Made by a program: the position numbers and the translations under genes. Below are positions 1-12,014 of a stretch of 64,000 nucleotides of DNA, piece by piece (within the stretch, counting starts at the first letter, position 1; every line of letters begins with the position of its first letter). This stretch comes from Xiphophorus maculatus (taxonomy: Eukaryota > Chordata > Actinopteri > Cyprinodontiformes > Poeciliidae), in the NCBI RefSeq assembly GCF_002775205.1, contig NC_036450.1, positions 11,303,479-11,367,478 on the forward strand, written 5' to 3'. The notes under the pieces were generated by a model, which had not been told where the DNA came from, did no database searches, and saw nothing but the letters and a program-made list of their open reading frames with translations.

Positions 1-1369
1 TATGTTTACATATACATCTATAACATACTTAGACATAAATCAACTCATTTTAACCACAACATAAAATAGGTATGTTGTGGTTATAGGGCATTAGCAGTTG
101 TATTTACAATCCTGACCATCACTTAACAGTGCTCACTTTGTTTGTGTGTGAGTGTGTGTGTGGGTTTTGTGTAGGAAAGCTTTTAGTGTGATGGAAGACG
201 GAGCTATTCCTCTTCTCTAACTGCCAGAGAGACATAATCTTCTCTCTGATTGTTGCTCTATGGTTTCGGCAAAGAACACACAAACACACACTTCGAGAGT
301 GCATGTCCCTTCTGGTTTGGCCTCTCTCCACACAAAGCTCCACACCCCACCCTCACACTCCTTTTATGTTCTTAAATATTGATAAGTAGCTTTGCAACAT
401 TAATATCTTAGATGGCTTACAAGAACACTTAAATAAAATCTCACTTCCCCTCGCTCCTGCTCCCCCTCCTCTTCTGAAGCCTCTCACTTGTTTTTCATTT
501 GTGTAATGCATTTGTCTGTTTGGGAAGCTGAAGAGGGGGGTGGTTAGGAGAACAAAAGGATTAAAACAAGCCAGTAGGTCTGTATAATGAAAGTGGGTAC
601 AATATTTTTACACGTCAAACAAATTGCAGAAAAATGACAGAAAATGTCTTCTTTCTTTTAAAAATTAAAGCTTTACATAGTGATGCATTTAATTACTTGA
701 CAAAACCAATCAAACTTAGTAAAAACTAATAAGAAAACCACTAAAAAGTAAAACGTTTCTTTGCATTACCTCTCACAGCAAGTGTAGAATAGAAACCACA
801 TTCACATCCTCTGCTTCCTTAGACTAAAATAAGCATGATTACTCTTCTAAGGATTGTTTAGACCATACACAGTCATTCATCCATCAGTTCCCCCAGGATG
901 AACTCTGTTGAATATTGTCATATTCTCTCAAAGATTTGGATCACTATGCACATGAAGCACATTTGAACAGCACTTAGATCACCATCCGTTTTCGTAACCG
1001 CTTATTTTCAAGTTGTTTCGCCCACGCACCCTGTCATTTCATCAGACAGAAACAGGTGGTAGATGGATCGCAATGTGAGGAAGTAGAACAACTGAGCGAA
1101 TATTTCACAAGATGGAAACCTGCAGAGACAAACCATCAACATAATCTAATTTAACAAGTGCCTGTAATCTATTGTCTTTTAGAGCAGCAGTGTCTTGTTA
1201 ACGCTTGCTGATAATAAAAAAAGTTGCAAAAGTAGTCCCACCCCTTTTTTTCATGTTTTAACTATAAATAATATATAGATAATTTAAATAATTATAATTT
1301 TTTTACTTGTGAAAAATCAACTCTTAGTTTGTGCAAAATTTTAAATTTCTAAAAAAATAAATAAGTCAT

Positions 1370-1960
1370 GCATTTGTATTTAACCTTTTTTACGTTGGCA
1401 CCCCTAAATAATGTACAGTAAAAGCAGTCACCATGAAAACACCATAAAAGGATAGCATTAGTCCAAGCTGGAGGAGCTGCAGAAATCCTCAGTTCAGATC
1501 TGAGAATCTGCCGATAAGACAACATAGTCATCCAGCCCTGCTTAGAAACATGGTGGTGGCAGCATCATGCTGTGAGGATGATGTTTTGAGGATGGGGTGA
1601 CAATACAGGCAGATTTATAAAAATGTAATTCTTTAAATCATAGCCTATTCATGTGAAGTCGGTGTCCAGAGCTAAATCAAATAAAAAATTTGTCGCAGTA
1701 CATAAGAAATGTTTCCATATATTTTTCATCTAATCTGAATGATCCTGTGGCCATTTTGTAAAGAACAACAGGGGAAAACTGTCAGTCAACAGGCGCACAA
1801 ATCTGGCAAAGGCATCCCCTAAATTACCTGCAAAATTCTACAAAAAACTGACTCAGGTCTGGTTGCACTGGATTTTACTTAGGGGTATCAGAAGAACGGG
1901 GATTAAAAAAAATGCATATAAAATATTCAACACTGTTATGTGAAAACATTTCACTTTTTA
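1370..1960 (+). mobile_element. Decayed Tc1-like element
   Basis: AACATGGTGGTGGCAGCATC at about 1548 is the DNA of the Tc1 box HGGGSIML. Near 1,870-1,890, GATTTTACTTAGGGGTATCA is the right-hand text of the same repeat family. Stops interrupt every frame. Confidence 0.6.
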
Positions 1961-2157
1961 GAGTTAACAGAATTGTACTTGTGTATGTGTGTGTGTTTTG
2001 TGGCACGTGTCTTCATAAGATTTAACCATGTCGAGGTCCTCAGAGGCTGATAGAGAGTTTTAAAGGGATTAGAACCGGATTAGGAACCAACCGGGAGGGA
2101 TTAGCCCCCTGACTCTTATGTCTGCAGTTAGCAGACCCACAAGATTTGTGCAATCTA

Positions 2158-2161
2158 AACA

Positions 2162-2192
<31 letters not shown>

Positions 2193-2223
2193 GCACACCC
2201 ACACACACGCACACACACACACA
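2158..2223. repeat. CA microsatellite
   Basis: About 66 bases of CA repeats with a few interruptions (CG, CCC). Confidence 0.95.
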
Positions 2224-2695
2224 TGAGCATGTTTCTCCTGGGCAAGTTTAACATTCAAAATTGTTCTCTGTATGTCAGGAGGAACTAAATGCAGAGAAAA
2301 CTAAAAGCAGACTTTGTGCATTTTTATGTTACAAAACATACGCTCACTTTCCAGTCATCAATCACATTTTCAAACAATTTATAGAACAACTATTGAGATT
2401 TTTGTTGCAGATAGAGTGATAGGAGTATCATTCATATCAAGCTCTTAGTACTTTTCACACTGAGAAAAACTTTATCTTCAAGAAACTTTACAGCCTTTTA
2501 ACAAAGTCAAGTCTATCTTGAACAAATGTGTCTAAATAAATTCTCAGAAGTGCTTCTCATTCTGGATTTTATGTTACAATCGCACACATGCATACACAGA
2601 CAAAGAGATCCTCGTATTTACCCGAGCGCAGCGTCTTCCTCCAACAAGACAAATACTTGGTCCAGCGTGTTCACCACTTCTGTGCATGTGCATGC

Positions 2696-2700
<5 letters not shown>

Positions 2701-2731
<31 letters not shown>

Positions 2732-2742
2732 TCTGTGTGTGT
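2701..2742. repeat. GT microsatellite
   Basis: A GT run with one GC and a short TTC interruption. Confidence 0.95.
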
Positions 2743-2819
2743 CATGGGGCAGTTTTTCCAGGGGAAGCCAAATGGAGAAGAGTGATAGGCTGACGTACAG
2801 TGAAGTTCATCAAAGTCAC

Positions 2820-3165
2820 AACGTGAGGAGGCACTCATTTTTCATTGGCTGAGGGGTCCTGCGCACCTGCAACCTGCAGCGCCGGGCCCACCTGAGAATG
2901 GGAGGTGTGATGAAGGGGGATGTGGGGGGAGGAGGCTGTAGGGGGCAGGCGGACTCTGACAGAGGAAGAGGAAGAGTCGCCAGGAGAAACGGCTAGTGTG
3001 TACTGGTGGTTGGGACAGTTTGAACGACAGCGTTCTCCCTTTTACATTTCACACCCGGGCGCTCCTCAGACCGCCGGGGGGAGGAGGCGGGAGGGGTTGT
3101 GTAGAGGAGGTGTGTGTGAGGGGATGTGGGTTGTTTTTCTCAAGGGAGAAAGAAGGAGCGATACA
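2820..3165 (+). promoter_or_regulatory. GC-rich promoter-like island
   Basis: This island stands out in AT-rich sequence. It has an inverted CCAAT box (CATTGGCTGAG near 2840), a nearby CRE-like TGACGTAC (about 2791), and CpG-rich GC boxes (CGCCGGGCCCACC, GACCGCCGGGG). G-runs at about 2915-2950 could form a quadruplex. It may be the start of an unannotated transcript or a distal regulatory element. No gene can be assigned. Confidence 0.35.
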
Positions 3166-5559
3166 TTCTGAAGATGCTATTATTATACGTTTACCTTGTT
3201 TTGGTTTCACATTGGAACTAAGAAAAAAGACTGGAAGTACAGATACAGAACACATATATGGACAAATGTACAGCTGGACTGTCTATGGGCTTTTATGATG
3301 CAAAAAGATAAGAAGATGATTGATCATTTCAAAGCTTTTTATATGTAACATATATTTGCATATTTCATTTTTTTAAAAACTGAAAAAAGGGTAACATTTT
3401 GATCAAATTACAACTTCCATGGTGGGAGTTTATCAGCATCCGGCATCTTGACGGGACAATATCCAATCAAAGGTTTTCCAAACATATCAGATTGAGTCTT
3501 TTAGGTCATCCCACAGACATCTTTTGGAGAAATTGTATAATATACTTTTAAATTGTATGAATTGGTTCAAGTTATACAATTTAAAAGGTTTAAGGTTTGG
3601 TTATCCTTTCACAAGCAGTTTGCTGGATTTTTTGCCCGTTCCCTCTGACAGAAGTTTTGGAAATAATAACATTATTTCCAATAACATTTAGTACCAAAAT
3701 AAACTGATTGATCTAATTACAACTAAAAACCAAAGTTATTTGATTAACACTGAAATTACTTTAGTGGCTAATATTTTAGATGCCGTGGAATTTCTGTCTG
3801 ACTCAGAAACTTTCCAAATGTAATTTTTGAACTATTTAACATAAGTCATTTAAGGAGGTGATTAAATACTTTCTATAGATTTACACAAACTGAATTTTTG
3901 TATATTTTTATCTTGCACAACAGTTGCAGTGTTATATTTTTATTCAAATGATTCTGTTCCCCACCACAAATTAAGGGGATTGACAACCATCACTTCTGTT
4001 TGTGTGTGTGTGTGTGTTAGCGGTTGACTGTCACCTGCAGCACTTTGAGGTCATCATAACCCTGTGATGTCCATCGCACCTGTCAACACACGTTTGATTG
4101 TACACACCTCTCATTGTTGCCCCCGGCACTATAAACCCAGCGTCTTGTCCGCTGTACTACACGCTGTACTGGACCCATCACTCAGCCACGGTCACACACT
4201 TACAGAGATACACACGCACGCAGGTAAAGAAACAAACGAATGTTCTCAAAGTGACGGGAACAGACTCAAAAACACACGGTCCACAAGACACATATCACAC
4301 ACAGCGTCCTGCTGCTTTGGTCCAGGCATGTGGACTCTCGCTCACTCACAACAGACAGTTTACACTGGAAATGAAGCTAATCCATCACCAGACGTGCACA
4401 CTCACGGCAGGCATCGTCACCTTCACAGCTCACCTGCTATGATTTTGACATTTCTGCCTGCTGGACACTGTAGCTGCTGTAATGGATTCGTAAATGCACT
4501 TGTATACATATTTGGGAATACATATTAATCTATTCAGTAGTGAAATTTTCAAGAGATTTTGTTTTCACTTTTGTAGAATTAAATGTTTGTCCACTCTTGT
4601 CCTTAAGTATATCTATAAATGTGTTTTATTCTAATATATATTGTAACTATCTTATGTCAAATACACTTACAGTAAATGCCTCTTGCTATTTAAAATATAA
4701 CCATCAGTTTCTGTACGGTATCAGTAACATTTCTTGGTAACCCTTCAGTAAAAACACTCAAATAAATGTATTTTTTATTACAGCTGCATCATCAAACAAA
4801 TTTCACAATTCCAACTTTGAATTTAATAAATAAAATCAGCATGCCAGAATTAAATGATCCGTTAAGTATGCCAAGTTGTGCTTTTCCTGAAGCACCAAAG
4901 AAGCCCCAAACCGTCACACTACCACCAGGTGATATAATGTTTGTGTTGTACTTTCTCTGTAAATGCGAGATGGACCTTTGTGTTTTTTTATTTTTTGGTA
5001 ACATTGATTTCAGCTTACAACTATCCTATGGTTGTCTATTCATCTTTTTTATTGTTAAATTACAAACATTGGAGCAAGAAAAACCTGAAGTTCTGAGGAT
5101 GTTTTTCTGTCTTTCTGTGACGTTTTGCTGATTAGTCAGTTTGATCTTGAAGTATTTTTTTCAGACTTGCCATTCCTAAAGAAGTTCACCCCTTTTCCAT
5201 TTTTTCTGCATTTCTGGGTATTTACTTTCAATGCCGCCAAATTGAACCCCAAAGCCTTAAAATTGAATTTCATGTTTTCTGAAGTCACCTCTAACTGACA
5301 TTAAGATTGGTTTGATCTGAAAATTTGAGCTGGACAGAAAATAAGAAGTTAAAAAAAATCTGCAACTAAACACATATATCAAAGTTTGTGAATAATATGT
5401 TCCTTTAATTTTTTTCTTTCACTGCTGCATCAGAGCGTCTAGGTATGTCTATAAACTGTGCCTGTTTTGTAAAGAAGACAGCCATATTTAAATAGTGACT
5501 AATTAAAAGAAATACTCCTCAAAACAATAAGAAAACTGAATTCTTTGGAGGATCAATGG

Positions 5560-5875
5560 TATGCATGTGTGACAAATGCAGGCCAGCAGAACGGCAGTCC
5601 CATCCAACAGCTTGCTGAAGGCTACAGCAGCGTTGTTTCATAGCTCTCTTGTTACTGGGCTGTAAATTCAGTGGATGACTCCTGTCTCGAAATATTGATC
5701 CACTTCGTCACCTTGAACCTCGGTATTGACACATGGGGCGACGCTGAGCGGGGAAAAGCGGCAATTTACCGACCCTCAATTATGACATTCATAGATGATG
5801 TCACAACAGGGGCATGGGGCTTTGAGACTCACTTCCAGTTTGCCGGGGGATTGAATCCATTTGTCTGAGCCTTGT
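5560..5875. promoter_or_regulatory. Candidate regulatory block
   Basis: A unique, evenly composed block with no repeat signature, lying in AT-rich desert. It has TCAATTATGACATTCATAGA and a TGATGTCA-type element near 5798. Judged by appearance only. Confidence 0.25.
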
Positions 5876-6649
5876 GCACCAAGACACACCCTGACACACA
5901 CTCTCTGAGCAAAGACTCTCCACCCTAAACAGCATTTAAAGGCACCCAGTGTGCTTGTGTTAGATTTTTAAGCGTCTCAGCTCACACAAAGTATCACATG
6001 CATGTGTGTGTATCACTTCTGACAGATTGTCTAATATTTGATGTCTCTTCATTCCCCAGACAGATGGTTCCAAGGACACTGTCTTTAGCAAAGTATAGTT
6101 GATCATAAGTGCAATCAAATAAACAATCTCTCACTTCTTAAACCATTACTTGAATCAGTCTTGTGGAATGAAAATTAACATGTTAGGAAATAATTGACTT
6201 TTACTAAATCACCATAACCACACTTATTACTAAACTTTAGTAATAATAAAATAAATACAATTCATTTATACTATACTTTGATAAGTTTGCCAGATTTTCT
6301 ACGGCATTTTAACTTGTAATCAGTCTTCTTCCTGCTTCTCTGTGATATAGCTATGTTATAGCCACTCATCAAAGTGGGAAAAACAAGAGAAATGCCATTA
6401 AAGTAAGAGAAATGTGGGTTGATTTTAACACATCATAAAATGGCTGCAAGAACATAGCCTCTCATTCAAACCTCCCCATATCTACAGTCTATGCAGTAAT
6501 TAAAATGACTCAAGTTAAATGGTTTAATTCATTAAAGGGGTTTGATTCTGAATATCTTGAGTCAGAATTGTGTGCTTAAACCATTACCCCTAAATCAAAC
6601 CCATGTTGGAACAATATAGAAGAGAAGAAGGGGATCTGTGATGATGTGT

Positions 6650-6800
6650 GCCTGTTCAACCAACACTAGATATTATAGAAAATATGTGGAATGAACTGAA
6701 GTGGGCACAAAAAAAGAACCAGGACTTTGGATTTTCTGATTAAACACCCCTGTCTCTTTATGCTCCAACCTTTGGTAATCTTACAGGAGCACAAAGTTGG
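6650..6800 (+). mobile_element. Tc1-like transposase C-terminal relic
   Basis: From about 6667 the frame reads LDIIENMWNELKWAQKKN, matching the Tc1 catalytic-glutamate region (NPIENLWNELKW). The frame is broken on both sides. Confidence 0.55.
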
Positions 6801-6849
6801 TCTAAAGTATTTTCCTATTTTCTATTCCATAAATGTACTAAATAAAGGG

Positions 6850-7475
6850 CTCAATGGTTGAGTTTAAGCTCCAGGAGCTTTGCACGAAGAAACTACAGGA
6901 ATCTGTATGTGGGCTCACCACCTGGCAGGAAAAGCATCCAAATCAGGTGCCATATGAGTGGGGTGGTTGGCGAGGGCGGGAACCTTTGTGTGCTGGTTCC
7001 TGGTGGCATAATCTGGCTTAAAGGACAACAAATGTCACCTCACTGGTGGGTCAGGAGCCAGAGCGGCTGGAATGAGCTTCCTCCAGAGGATGGCTTGAAT
7101 CAGCCTTACAGATGAGGGTGAGGAACTCTCTCATCTTGGGGGAGCTCAAAGTAGAGAGAAAGGCACTCAACTGCTTCTTTCCATTGAAAAGGGGTCAGTT
7201 GAGGTGGTTCAAGCATCCCCCTGTAACCTGCCTTTAGAGGTTTTCTAGGCATATCCCACTGGGAGAAGACCCTGAGGTAAACTTAGAACTTGCTGGAAGG
7301 ACTGCATGTCCCGTCTGGTCAAGGAACACCTTGAGATTCTCCAGAATGAGCTGCAGGATGTTGCTGGAGAAGGAGAAGTCTGGGGTTCCCTCCTGAAACT
7401 TTTGGCTCTGTGGCCTGATCTTGGATGGGCAGAAGACAGTGGACAATGGATGGATCAGTAATCATCATCACACAT
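6850..7475 (+). repeat. LINE 3'-end remnant
   Basis: Phrases match a very common fish LINE tail in order: CAGTTGAGGTGGTTCAAGCA, GGGAGAAGACCCTGAGG, ACTGCATGTCCCGTCTGGTC, GAGAAGTCTGGGGTTCCCTC, ending in GGATGGATCA. I think this is an RTE/Rex3-like 3' end. The short ORFs inside are broken fragments. Confidence 0.6.
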
Positions 7476-7479
7476 AAGC

Positions 7480-9595
7480 TTTGGATGGCTTGTTCTCTTG
7501 CCTAAGCTAAGACAAAAAGAAATGTTTTTTTTTAGAATTTCCAAACATGATAGCCATTTAACCATTTCTGTGTGTTCTCTCTTTAATATGTTTTACACTT
7601 GCAAAATGTTGGAGGTTTTTCTGCATTTTAGGCAATGAGACAATATTCCAATGAAAGAAAATGTGATAGCCAATACTTACATTTTAAATTCCAAGCTATT
7701 GAGCAGCTTACATTTAAAATGATAAAGCAAATAATCAGATTAACTTTTTTCTTGCTGTAATTTTCTAGGTTTAATTTAAAAGAGAACCTTTTCATCTATG
7801 CATGTTAGTCAGAACTGAAGCGCGTAATGTTTAAAGCCCGCCACTTATCGCTAGCTTTTCATAATTTTAAAGAGCGTAAATGGTTCTTTGAGGACATAAT
7901 TATGATGTCTCATGACCCAACTTTAGGTCTTGACCTCGACATGAAACACGCTGCTATATTGCATTACAAATGGATTTCAAATTGAACCCATATCAGATGT
8001 CACATATCTGATTCAGTAAGTAGTGGCCAGGGGCCACCCAGCCATCGTTAATACTGTATTCACAATCCATTGATGAGATCATGAAAATTTGTGTGTATGT
8101 TTTTTTGTGTGTTTACCCTATTAATGTTCACCCCTGCTTGCACTGACACTCATAAATGTGTATAGAGACACGGACAGAAAAAAAGATACTATCCCCCTGG
8201 GTCAGACTGCTCTTGAGTGTTGACCGCTGAGGATACGGGTCAGAATAAGAGGGTAAAGAGAGAAAGGGGCTCTTAACAGGCCACACAGATGGGCTACAGT
8301 CGTACTGACAAAACACACGCGTGCACATGCTGTGTGAGGTCAGGGTTCACCTGGAGAAGCTCTGGTCACTTTCCATTCATCAGTTTTATGACTAATGCTG
8401 AAGAAGAAACACTAGGCAAGACACAAGCTGCTTTTTTCAGTTTTTCAGATTTTGTTTGTGAATCTAATAATATCTAATAAGGTTTTACCACTGTTGGGAT
8501 TAATTTCCTGAAACTGAAATTGCCACTTTAAAAAAATCTTATTTATACAAAATGGACAATAGAATATTTCCCATTTATCACCAGTTTTGTTTATTGAAAC
8601 CAACAATAGACAAAGAGAGAGTTACTCTGAACTTGATTGGATGAAGTTGTGCCATGCCAAGGTTTACTGTGAAAATGGCTTGTTTAGTGTAAGTTATCCA
8701 CCACACACAATGTTTTATATTTCTGACAAAAAATCCTCTTTAGCCCTCTCTGGCTTGTAGAAAACTGGATTTGTTCTTGCCTATCCAACTCAACAGGAGT
8801 GATTTGTGGACTAAACAACTAATTGTTCTATTAACAGATACTCCCACCTGAAGGACTTCATCTCTGTTGCTAATTAATGGGTGATTATTGGAGGTATAAA
8901 ATAAGTAGAAGTGGTATGGAAACATTCAAAATGTGCGGGAGAACGACATAATGATTAGATGTGCACTATAAAGCCAGATAGGAAAAAGATTAAGGAAATG
9001 GGTCCATAAAAGATTGAGGTTCTATAAAAGGTTAAATCCATTATTATGAATTCTTTGTCTTTTGGGGGGGTTTGTTAGGATTGCCTAACTTCATATGTCT
9101 TACTGCATGTATTGCAGAAGACAGTCTAAAGAGTGTGTTTCAATACGTGTATGTATCATTCTCCCTTTACTTTCTAACATTTTCCCACGGGAGAACAGCA
9201 GCCATTTTGTTCTGTCACTCCTCTGTTCTTTCTCTCCCTCTTTGCCTGTCCAATAATGACAGTTTAATTTGCCATCCAATTACACCTGAGCGGTATTTAA
9301 ATGAGCCAATCAGGACTTCTGACAAGATGACTAGTTGCTCCAGTTAGCACTGTGATACAGAGGTCGATTTACTCCCTGATTCAGTGAAAGATACTGTTGG
9401 GACGCTTCATCAACACAAATCTTGTCTGTGGCCTTCTGTTATGCTAGTTTTTAATTTTCTGTCTTTTCACTTGTATTCTTTTTATGGCGCAAATCTCACA
9501 AAGGTGAGGGACAGCATGGCAAAGCAGCACCGTTTCCATGCATTCAACAGCATATTGAACTCTGTTTTAGTTGTTCATTTTTAACATTATTAGAC
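7480..9595. other. Gene desert
   Basis: Mostly AT-rich unique sequence. A stretch near 9,230-9,330 (CCATCCAATTACACCTGAGC) could be regulatory. No coding exon is seen. Confidence 0.5.
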
Positions 9596-9599
9596 AAGG

Positions 9600-9745
9600 C
9601 AAATGTAGGCATGTTTATTTGTATAGCGTCACTGTTACATAAGGCATTCCAAATTCCTTTACAGGAAAACAGAAAAAAGATATTCAATCCACAACACAGA
9701 ATCAGAACTGAATGCTACATCACCTTGTTCAGTTCTGGTCCTTGG
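9600..9745 (-). repeat. SINE/LINE tail fragment (reverse)
   Basis: TTTATTTGTATAGCGTCACT followed by a 'cattccaaattcctttacagg' phrase is the reverse of the common 'gcactttgaa...gctatacaaataaa' LINE/SINE tail. Confidence 0.4.
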
Positions 9746-9837
9746 AACACCGAGAGGATGCTACACAAATAAACTTCAGTTGACATTACTGTATAATAGA
9801 CTTTATGCAGATGCTCAAATTTAGCTACCAGTTCTTG

Positions 9838-9887
9838 TATATATATATATATATATATATATCAAAAGCTTTTTTTTTTTTTTTTTT
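9838..9887. repeat. TA microsatellite followed by poly-T
   Basis: A 25-base TA run, then 18 T residues. Confidence 0.9.
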
Positions 9888-9889
9888 AA

Positions 9890-11275
9890 TTGTAGTGACT
9901 TTTTTGCTTTCCTTTTTAGTTAACAACCCATTAAGTAGATCTGATTGAGAATACAATTAATAGGAGGGCAAGTCTGAGGGAAGGACATGGCCCAGGCAAG
10001 ACTGCAGTCATATACTTAATTTATCTTCATTCATCCTGAACTGTAAGGAAGAACTGTTGATTAGGGATGGGAGAGAAATACAAATTAAATTATTCAAAGC
10101 AAACATGATGTGGTAAAACCAAAGAATAAGAGGGAGGCAGGGGTAAATCCTAATCCCCTCTTGGCCTGGGTGTAAATAATGTCTAAGCATCTTATCCTGC
10201 TCATTTCTGTAATGGCTTTGTAGCACTAGCATTTCTCTTTCAAGCTAACATGTTACAAGTATCTTAAAGCTAGTGTAAAAGTGTCTCATTGTGTAATTGT
10301 GTAATCTTCAAATGTATTTTAATAATGAGGGACTTTTGTGTTTGTATTTTTTACTGGCAGGTTTTGCCTCCTTGATTAAAGAGCCTCTTTAATCTCCTTG
10401 CTGCCTTCCCAGGGCCCCTCCATAAGCATAACTACCTCCAAGCTTTGCAATAACTGTAACCATGCTTTTTAATACCAGGTGATGGTAAGTAAAAATAACC
10501 TGAGCCTAATATCTTCAGATTAAATACATCTTTTAAAGTCTGGCTTTGGCCTGCTGTGTTGTACTAAGCTGTCCTCACATACACATAGACACACACTCTT
10601 CATGCATTGAGGCTCCAGCATGCTTGTGATTATAATCATACAGACAAAACCATACTTAAAAATATTAAATCTGGCACTAGATGGTTTTGCAAATTGCACT
10701 TAAATGTGTGACTTGACCTGAGTGCCTTTTTGGCGCCCAGGAAAAATTACTCTGTATGATGAGTATGCAACAACAACAGTGCATCATGCAACTCTTCAGT
10801 GTGTTGTCAAACAGAGCAGAAGAACCTAGTACAGTAATGATTCTCTGTGGGAATGGCCAAAGCAAGACATTAATGCTGCTGGAGATGTTGATTTAATTAC
10901 CAGCAGGACCAGGGGCCGGATGCATAAAACTATGTAATATCATAAACACAGCAATGTACAGCGTAGGACAGATTTATTGGCACTCCTCCTGCCAATACAC
11001 TATAGCCGCCTCCCCTTTGTTACCGTTTGGAGCATCTCCTTTACAGTCTGTTTCTTCCTATTTTTGGCATGAATCTGGGCAGGAACATGGATGCGCAGGA
11101 GCTGTGGTCGTTGCTCTGAGGATGTTTTCCAATAACACTCAGAGTCAGCAATGGAGAAACTCCAAGTAAAATCAAGATATTTAATTTTGTATAGAAAATT
11201 AGTGCTGGCCTTAATCAGATTATTTAATCATGTCATTATACATACAAATAGATATATTTTTGGGATATAAATCAG
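9890..11275. other. Gene desert
   Basis: No gene and no recognisable repeat. The 10,370-10,450 stretch is GC-richer and unique, but nothing more can be said. Confidence 0.5.
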
Positions 11276-11277
11276 GA

Positions 11278-11497
11278 CAGCGGTGGCGATGGTAGGAGTT
11301 CGACCGTCAATCACTGGATTACTAGTTCGATTCCTGCTCTGTCTGCCTGTCGCTTCACCCACCTTTCCTGCTGCTAGTGGTTAGAGGGCCAAGTGGTGCC
11401 GGTGCATGTCAGTGTGCCCCCATCAGCGTGTGAATGACTGTAGTGTGAAGCACTTTGGGATCCTCTGGACTTGATAAACGCTGTACAGACCATTAAT
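11278..11497 (+). repeat. tRNA-derived SINE
   Basis: The head has GGTGGCGATGGTAGGAGTTC (A-box region) and AGTTCGATTCC (B-box). The body has GTTAGAGGGCC, and the tail reads CACTTTGGGATCCTCTGGAC then a 'ttgataaacgctgtacag' end. This is a typical widespread fish tRNA-SINE layout, nearly full length. It is a pol III-derived repeat, not a tRNA gene. Confidence 0.8.
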
Positions 11498-11599
11498 CAT
11501 TACTTTATTTGAAACCTTTCAGATTTAGATAATGCAAACAAACAATATATACAAATATCCATGTATGAATTTTATTTAAAAGAAAATGACAAAAAATAA

Positions 11600-12010
11600 A
11601 GTGCTTATCACAAACTATGGCTGTTTCACACTGGCTGGCGAAAAGCTTGCTTCCTCTCACAGAATGTCGGCCAGAGCTGAACCGTTTCTCCCTTCTTCAG
11701 GGTCTCTATCCTGCTCCGCATCCCCAGAACCAGAACCAAACATGGAGAAGCAACATTCAGCTTCTGTGCACTAAAAATCTGGTACAAAGGTCCAGAAAAT
11801 TGCAAAACAGCCAAAATCTAGACTAGAAACTCAGCTGTTTAGAGTTTCTTTTGAAACATAATCTTAAAGCATTAATCAATCATTTGATGTGTAACAACAA
11901 AGTGTAATGTTGTTGACTGTGTGTTCTATGACTTTGTATTTCTGTGTTTTTATGAAAGCACTTTGAAATGCCCTGTTGCTGAAAGGTGCTATACTACTAA
12001 AATAAGATTT
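11600..12010 (+). repeat. LINE 3'-end remnant
   Basis: The tail GAAAGCACTTTGAAATGCCC, then GCTGAAAGGTGCTATACTAC, is typical of the 3' ends of fish L2/Rex1-type LINEs. Upstream, a broken reading frame with RSSGSLSCSAS-like text could be the last part of the reverse-transcriptase ORF. It is degenerate. Confidence 0.5.
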
Positions 12011-12014
12011 TATT

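Larger units (their letters stand above)
1..5559. other. Gene desert, left edge
   Basis: Apart from the Tc1 relic, the microsatellites and the GC-rich island listed separately, no coding exon is supported. ORFs near 4064-4528 have no family match and overlap one another in different frames. Confidence 0.6.

Noticed and set aside
2040..2258. Cys/Val-rich minus-strand ORFs
   Set aside because: They are produced by the CA microsatellite.
4064..4528. 154-codon plus-strand ORF
   Set aside because: It overlaps another ORF in a different frame and has no domain, family or codon signal. It is rich in His/Thr/Ser from CA-rich text and is treated as chance.
11278..11400. tRNA gene
   Set aside because: The A- and B-box-like motifs belong to a SINE head. 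The body and tail are SINE sequence, and a normal cloverleaf is not evident.
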